Below the pieces are notes generated by a model, which saw nothing but the letters and a program-made list of their open reading frames with translations, ran no database searches and was not told where the DNA came from. Of a DNA stretch of 64,000 nt, positions 62,462 through 64,000 are shown piece after piece. Each line of letters begins with the position of its first letter. The first letter of the stretch is position 1. The position numbers and the translations under genes are program-made. The stretch lies in NCBI GenBank assembly GCA_947499565.1, contig CANMOV010000003.1, positions 372,001-436,000 on the forward strand, read 5' to 3'. The DNA is from an uncultured Croceitalea sp. (GTDB taxonomy: Bacteria > Bacteroidota > Bacteroidia > Flavobacteriales > Flavobacteriaceae).

Positions 62462-62482
62462 ATATTCGAACAGTCGTATATC
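62462..62482. promoter_or_regulatory. TetR-type operator at the TetR gene
   Basis: ATATTCGAAC, AG, TCGTATATC lies four bases before the preferred start at 62457. The match with 61844-61864 (17 of 21) is the evidence; autoregulation is the natural reading. Confidence 0.55.
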
Positions 62483-62484
62483 AA

Positions 62485-63063
62485 ATTTAGTAATTACAGA
62501 AAAAATTAAAAAACTTCATTTTTTAATTCCCATTTTCAACTTTTCATATTCAACAGTTGTCTATAATCCCATGGAAAAAACACAAAAGAAGCTGGGAGCT
62601 ATTTCATAAAAAAAAGTATAAATCATTAAATATAAAGGAGTTGCCATATTTTCTTGCTCAAAAGAGTTACTATTAAAAGGGTAGATGAACTTATGTGGTT
62701 TTTGGGAAACAGAAAAAAAATATTGAAATGAAAGTATTGGTAACAGCATAAATCCTCTCGGTCTTTCATCGTGCGAGCAGATATCTAAAGAGAAAGGCAA
62801 TAAGGAGAAAAAGGTGGAGTTGATAGCGGCTTTTGAGGGGCAACAGTTAATGGGGATAACAGTATCCGATAAACGAACGTTTTTTGGGACTTTAATGTCA
62901 TCAGTTTAAAACGGCACTATTCTTATATATTGTATAAAAGTTAATATCCATTAACAGAGTTAATTTATATTAGTTTGAAGGATTATAGGCCCATTTATGT
63001 TAAATTTTAGTATGAAATAAAGAAATTTCAAAAAGTGTGCACAAACTGTGCCTTAACAAAAAT
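62485..63063. other. Gap at the right island edge with possible gene remnants
   Basis: About 580 bases lack a convincing gene. A plus-strand frame at about 62727-62909 reads KEKKVELIAAFEGQQLMGIT and ends MSSV; it has no ATG near its beginning and might be a C-terminal fragment of a lost gene. A minus-strand frame (62561-62800) lies opposite. No family is recognised. Confidence 0.35.
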
Positions 63064-63086
63064 CAAAAAAGCCCTCACATCTGCGA

Positions 63087-63090
<4 letters not shown>
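63064..63090 (-). terminator. Terminator of the tRNA-Ala gene
   Basis: On the minus strand GCCTTCGC and GTGAGGGC pair (two G-U wobbles) around AGAT, then six T. It follows the tRNA 3' end by 11 bases. Confidence 0.7.
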
Positions 63091-63179
<89 letters not shown>

Positions 63180-63234
63180 TTACCGACAAAGGAAACACAT
63201 TTTAAATTGGTTTCCAAAATAGGATTTCCTTGGC

Positions 63235-64000
63235 TTAGTATTTCTTTACACTAAGCACCAAAACAGGTACTGGGGCATAAAATTCTGACTTAAGCACCGT
63301 ACTTTTTTCCCAAAGTTTCTTGAAAAAACCACGCTTCTTTCTAAAAACACAAAGTAAATCTGGTTGTTTGGTTTGGAAATGTTGTAACACCCCTAAATAA
63401 GTAGTAATATTCTCTGTAATCGTAAGGTTTTTACTAATATCCAAAAGAGCAGTATTCACTTGCAAATCCTCTTCAGAATATCCAGGGGTTTTTACCAAAA
63501 GTAAATTTACCTCAGCTTGATGCTTGTTCATTATATTTACCAATGGATGTATAATTTTGCTGCGTTTTAAAATTCCCGACTTAAAAGCTGTTAAAACACT
63601 TTTTATAGGCTTATAAGGCATCCCTTTCGGCACTATTAAGGTTGGAATATTGGTCTGCTTTATAATTCTTCCTGACGTGTTACCTAGATAGTACTCTTCA
63701 TTAATATCATTGCTTCGAGGAGCAATAATGATTAAATCGATCCCTAGTTCTTTTTTAATCTCTAAAAGCCCATCAATTATGTCGCCATTATACGAAGCTA
63801 TTTTCACATCTAGCCCCTTTGTATCTATTTTAGCTACAATTTCTTTTATATTTTCTCTGCTGCTTTCGGCGACTTTCTGTTGAACATTTCCAAGACTTCC
63901 CGTTCCAGAAGTAACGGTAAAAACATCCATTATGTAAACATTTGCTCCAAAATCTGCTGCAAAGTCAACTGCATATTGCAATGTTTCATGGGAGTCTGGA
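63235..64000 (-). CDS. Universal stress protein (partial, continues past window)
   Basis: The minus-strand frame runs open to the end of the window; the visible part is 255 residues and its start lies outside. ETLQYAVDFAADFGANVYIMDVF is the first beta-alpha unit of a UspA domain. The GxxG-like region GNTSGRIIKQTNIPTLIVPKG at about 113-133 is the end of that domain. A second, weaker Usp-like half follows and ends PVPVLVLSVKKY. Tandem Usp proteins act in stress survival in the cytosol. It is likely the ancestral neighbour of the tRNA-Ala gene. Confidence 0.85.
   Translation of the reverse strand, partial: PDSHETLQYAVDFAADFGANVYIMDVFTVTSGTGSLGNVQQKVAESSRENIKEIVAKIDTKGLDVKIASYNGDIIDGLLEIKKELGIDLIIIAPRSNDINEEYYLGNTSGRIIKQTNIPTLIVPKGMPYKPIKSVLTAFKSGILKRSKIIHPLVNIMNKHQAEVNLLLVKTPGYSEEDLQVNTALLDISKNLTITENITTYLGVLQHFQTKQPDLLCVFRKKRGFFKKLWEKSTVLKSEFYAPVPVLVLSVKKY

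Noticed and set aside
62561-62800. 79-residue minus-strand frame at the island edge
   Set aside because: No family resemblance, no good start context, and it overlaps a plus-strand fragment of equal weakness. I list the region as remnant-like only.

Overview
This is a 64 kb chromosomal window from a member of the Bacteroidota, almost certainly a marine-type Flavobacteriaceae. The DNA is AT-rich. Promoters follow the Bacteroidota pattern (TTTG, about 19 bases, then TAnnTTTG), as upstream of the OmpA gene and four small-RNA units. Starts lack clear Shine-Dalgarno sequences. Family markers include the complete Bat (aerotolerance) operon, an IPExxxVDY-family protein beside pyruvate kinase, the long 632-residue PurF-like protein, RNase H with a viroplasmin domain, and OmpA with thrombospondin type 3 repeats.

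Layout. 0.2-5.7 kb: a serine hydrolase with a membrane tail, a small exported protein, an AlbA_2-type protein, an SDR and an aldo/keto reductase. 5.9-14.9 kb: MoxR, DUF58, a BatD-like fusion and BatA-B-C-D-E, a tightly packed operon. 15-19.5 kb: SulP transporter, beta-carbonic anhydrase and a second SulP, probably for bicarbonate uptake and interconversion. 19.7-23.9 kb: an accessory patch with a frameshifted AraC-type regulator, a frameshifted DUF6973-type lipoprotein and three small exported or membrane proteins. 23.9-32.9 kb: pheS, a predicted zinc lipoprotein, CYTH, dinB, an exporter, TetR, and a cupredoxin-like/AhpD-like/AraC group with a previously unlisted 53-residue ORF. 32.9-41.5 kb: pyk, IPExxxVDY protein, rnc, fabF and acpP on the minus strand, then purN, RNase H, a PfkB kinase and a PurF-like enzyme on the plus strand. 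41.6-42.3 kb: four tandem copies of an approximately 70-nt RNA gene. 42.4-53.5 kb: superoxide dismutase, an AddA-like helicase-nuclease, kbl, an OmpA-family protein, an AddB-like nuclease, an SDR and a siroheme-synthesis protein.

53.7-63.2 kb is bounded by a 55-bp perfect direct repeat. One copy lies in an intact tRNA-Ala(GGC) gene (63102-63178); the other is a 3' half-tRNA at 53.7 kb. This is the usual footprint of an element integrated at a tRNA 3' end. The enclosed 9.3 kb carries a ZIP transporter, two zinc alcohol dehydrogenases, a peroxiredoxin-like protein, a Crp/Fnr regulator, an aminotransferase, a tandem pair of NTF2-like proteins and a TetR regulator. No integrase is visible. Part of the segment is richer in G+C than its surroundings. 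It contains its own regulatory sites: an FNR-type palindrome between the Crp/Fnr and peroxiredoxin genes, and two matching TetR-type operators. A universal stress protein gene runs off the right edge.

The two strongest leads are the four-copy small-RNA array, whose terminator stems show compensatory changes, and the tRNA-bounded island.
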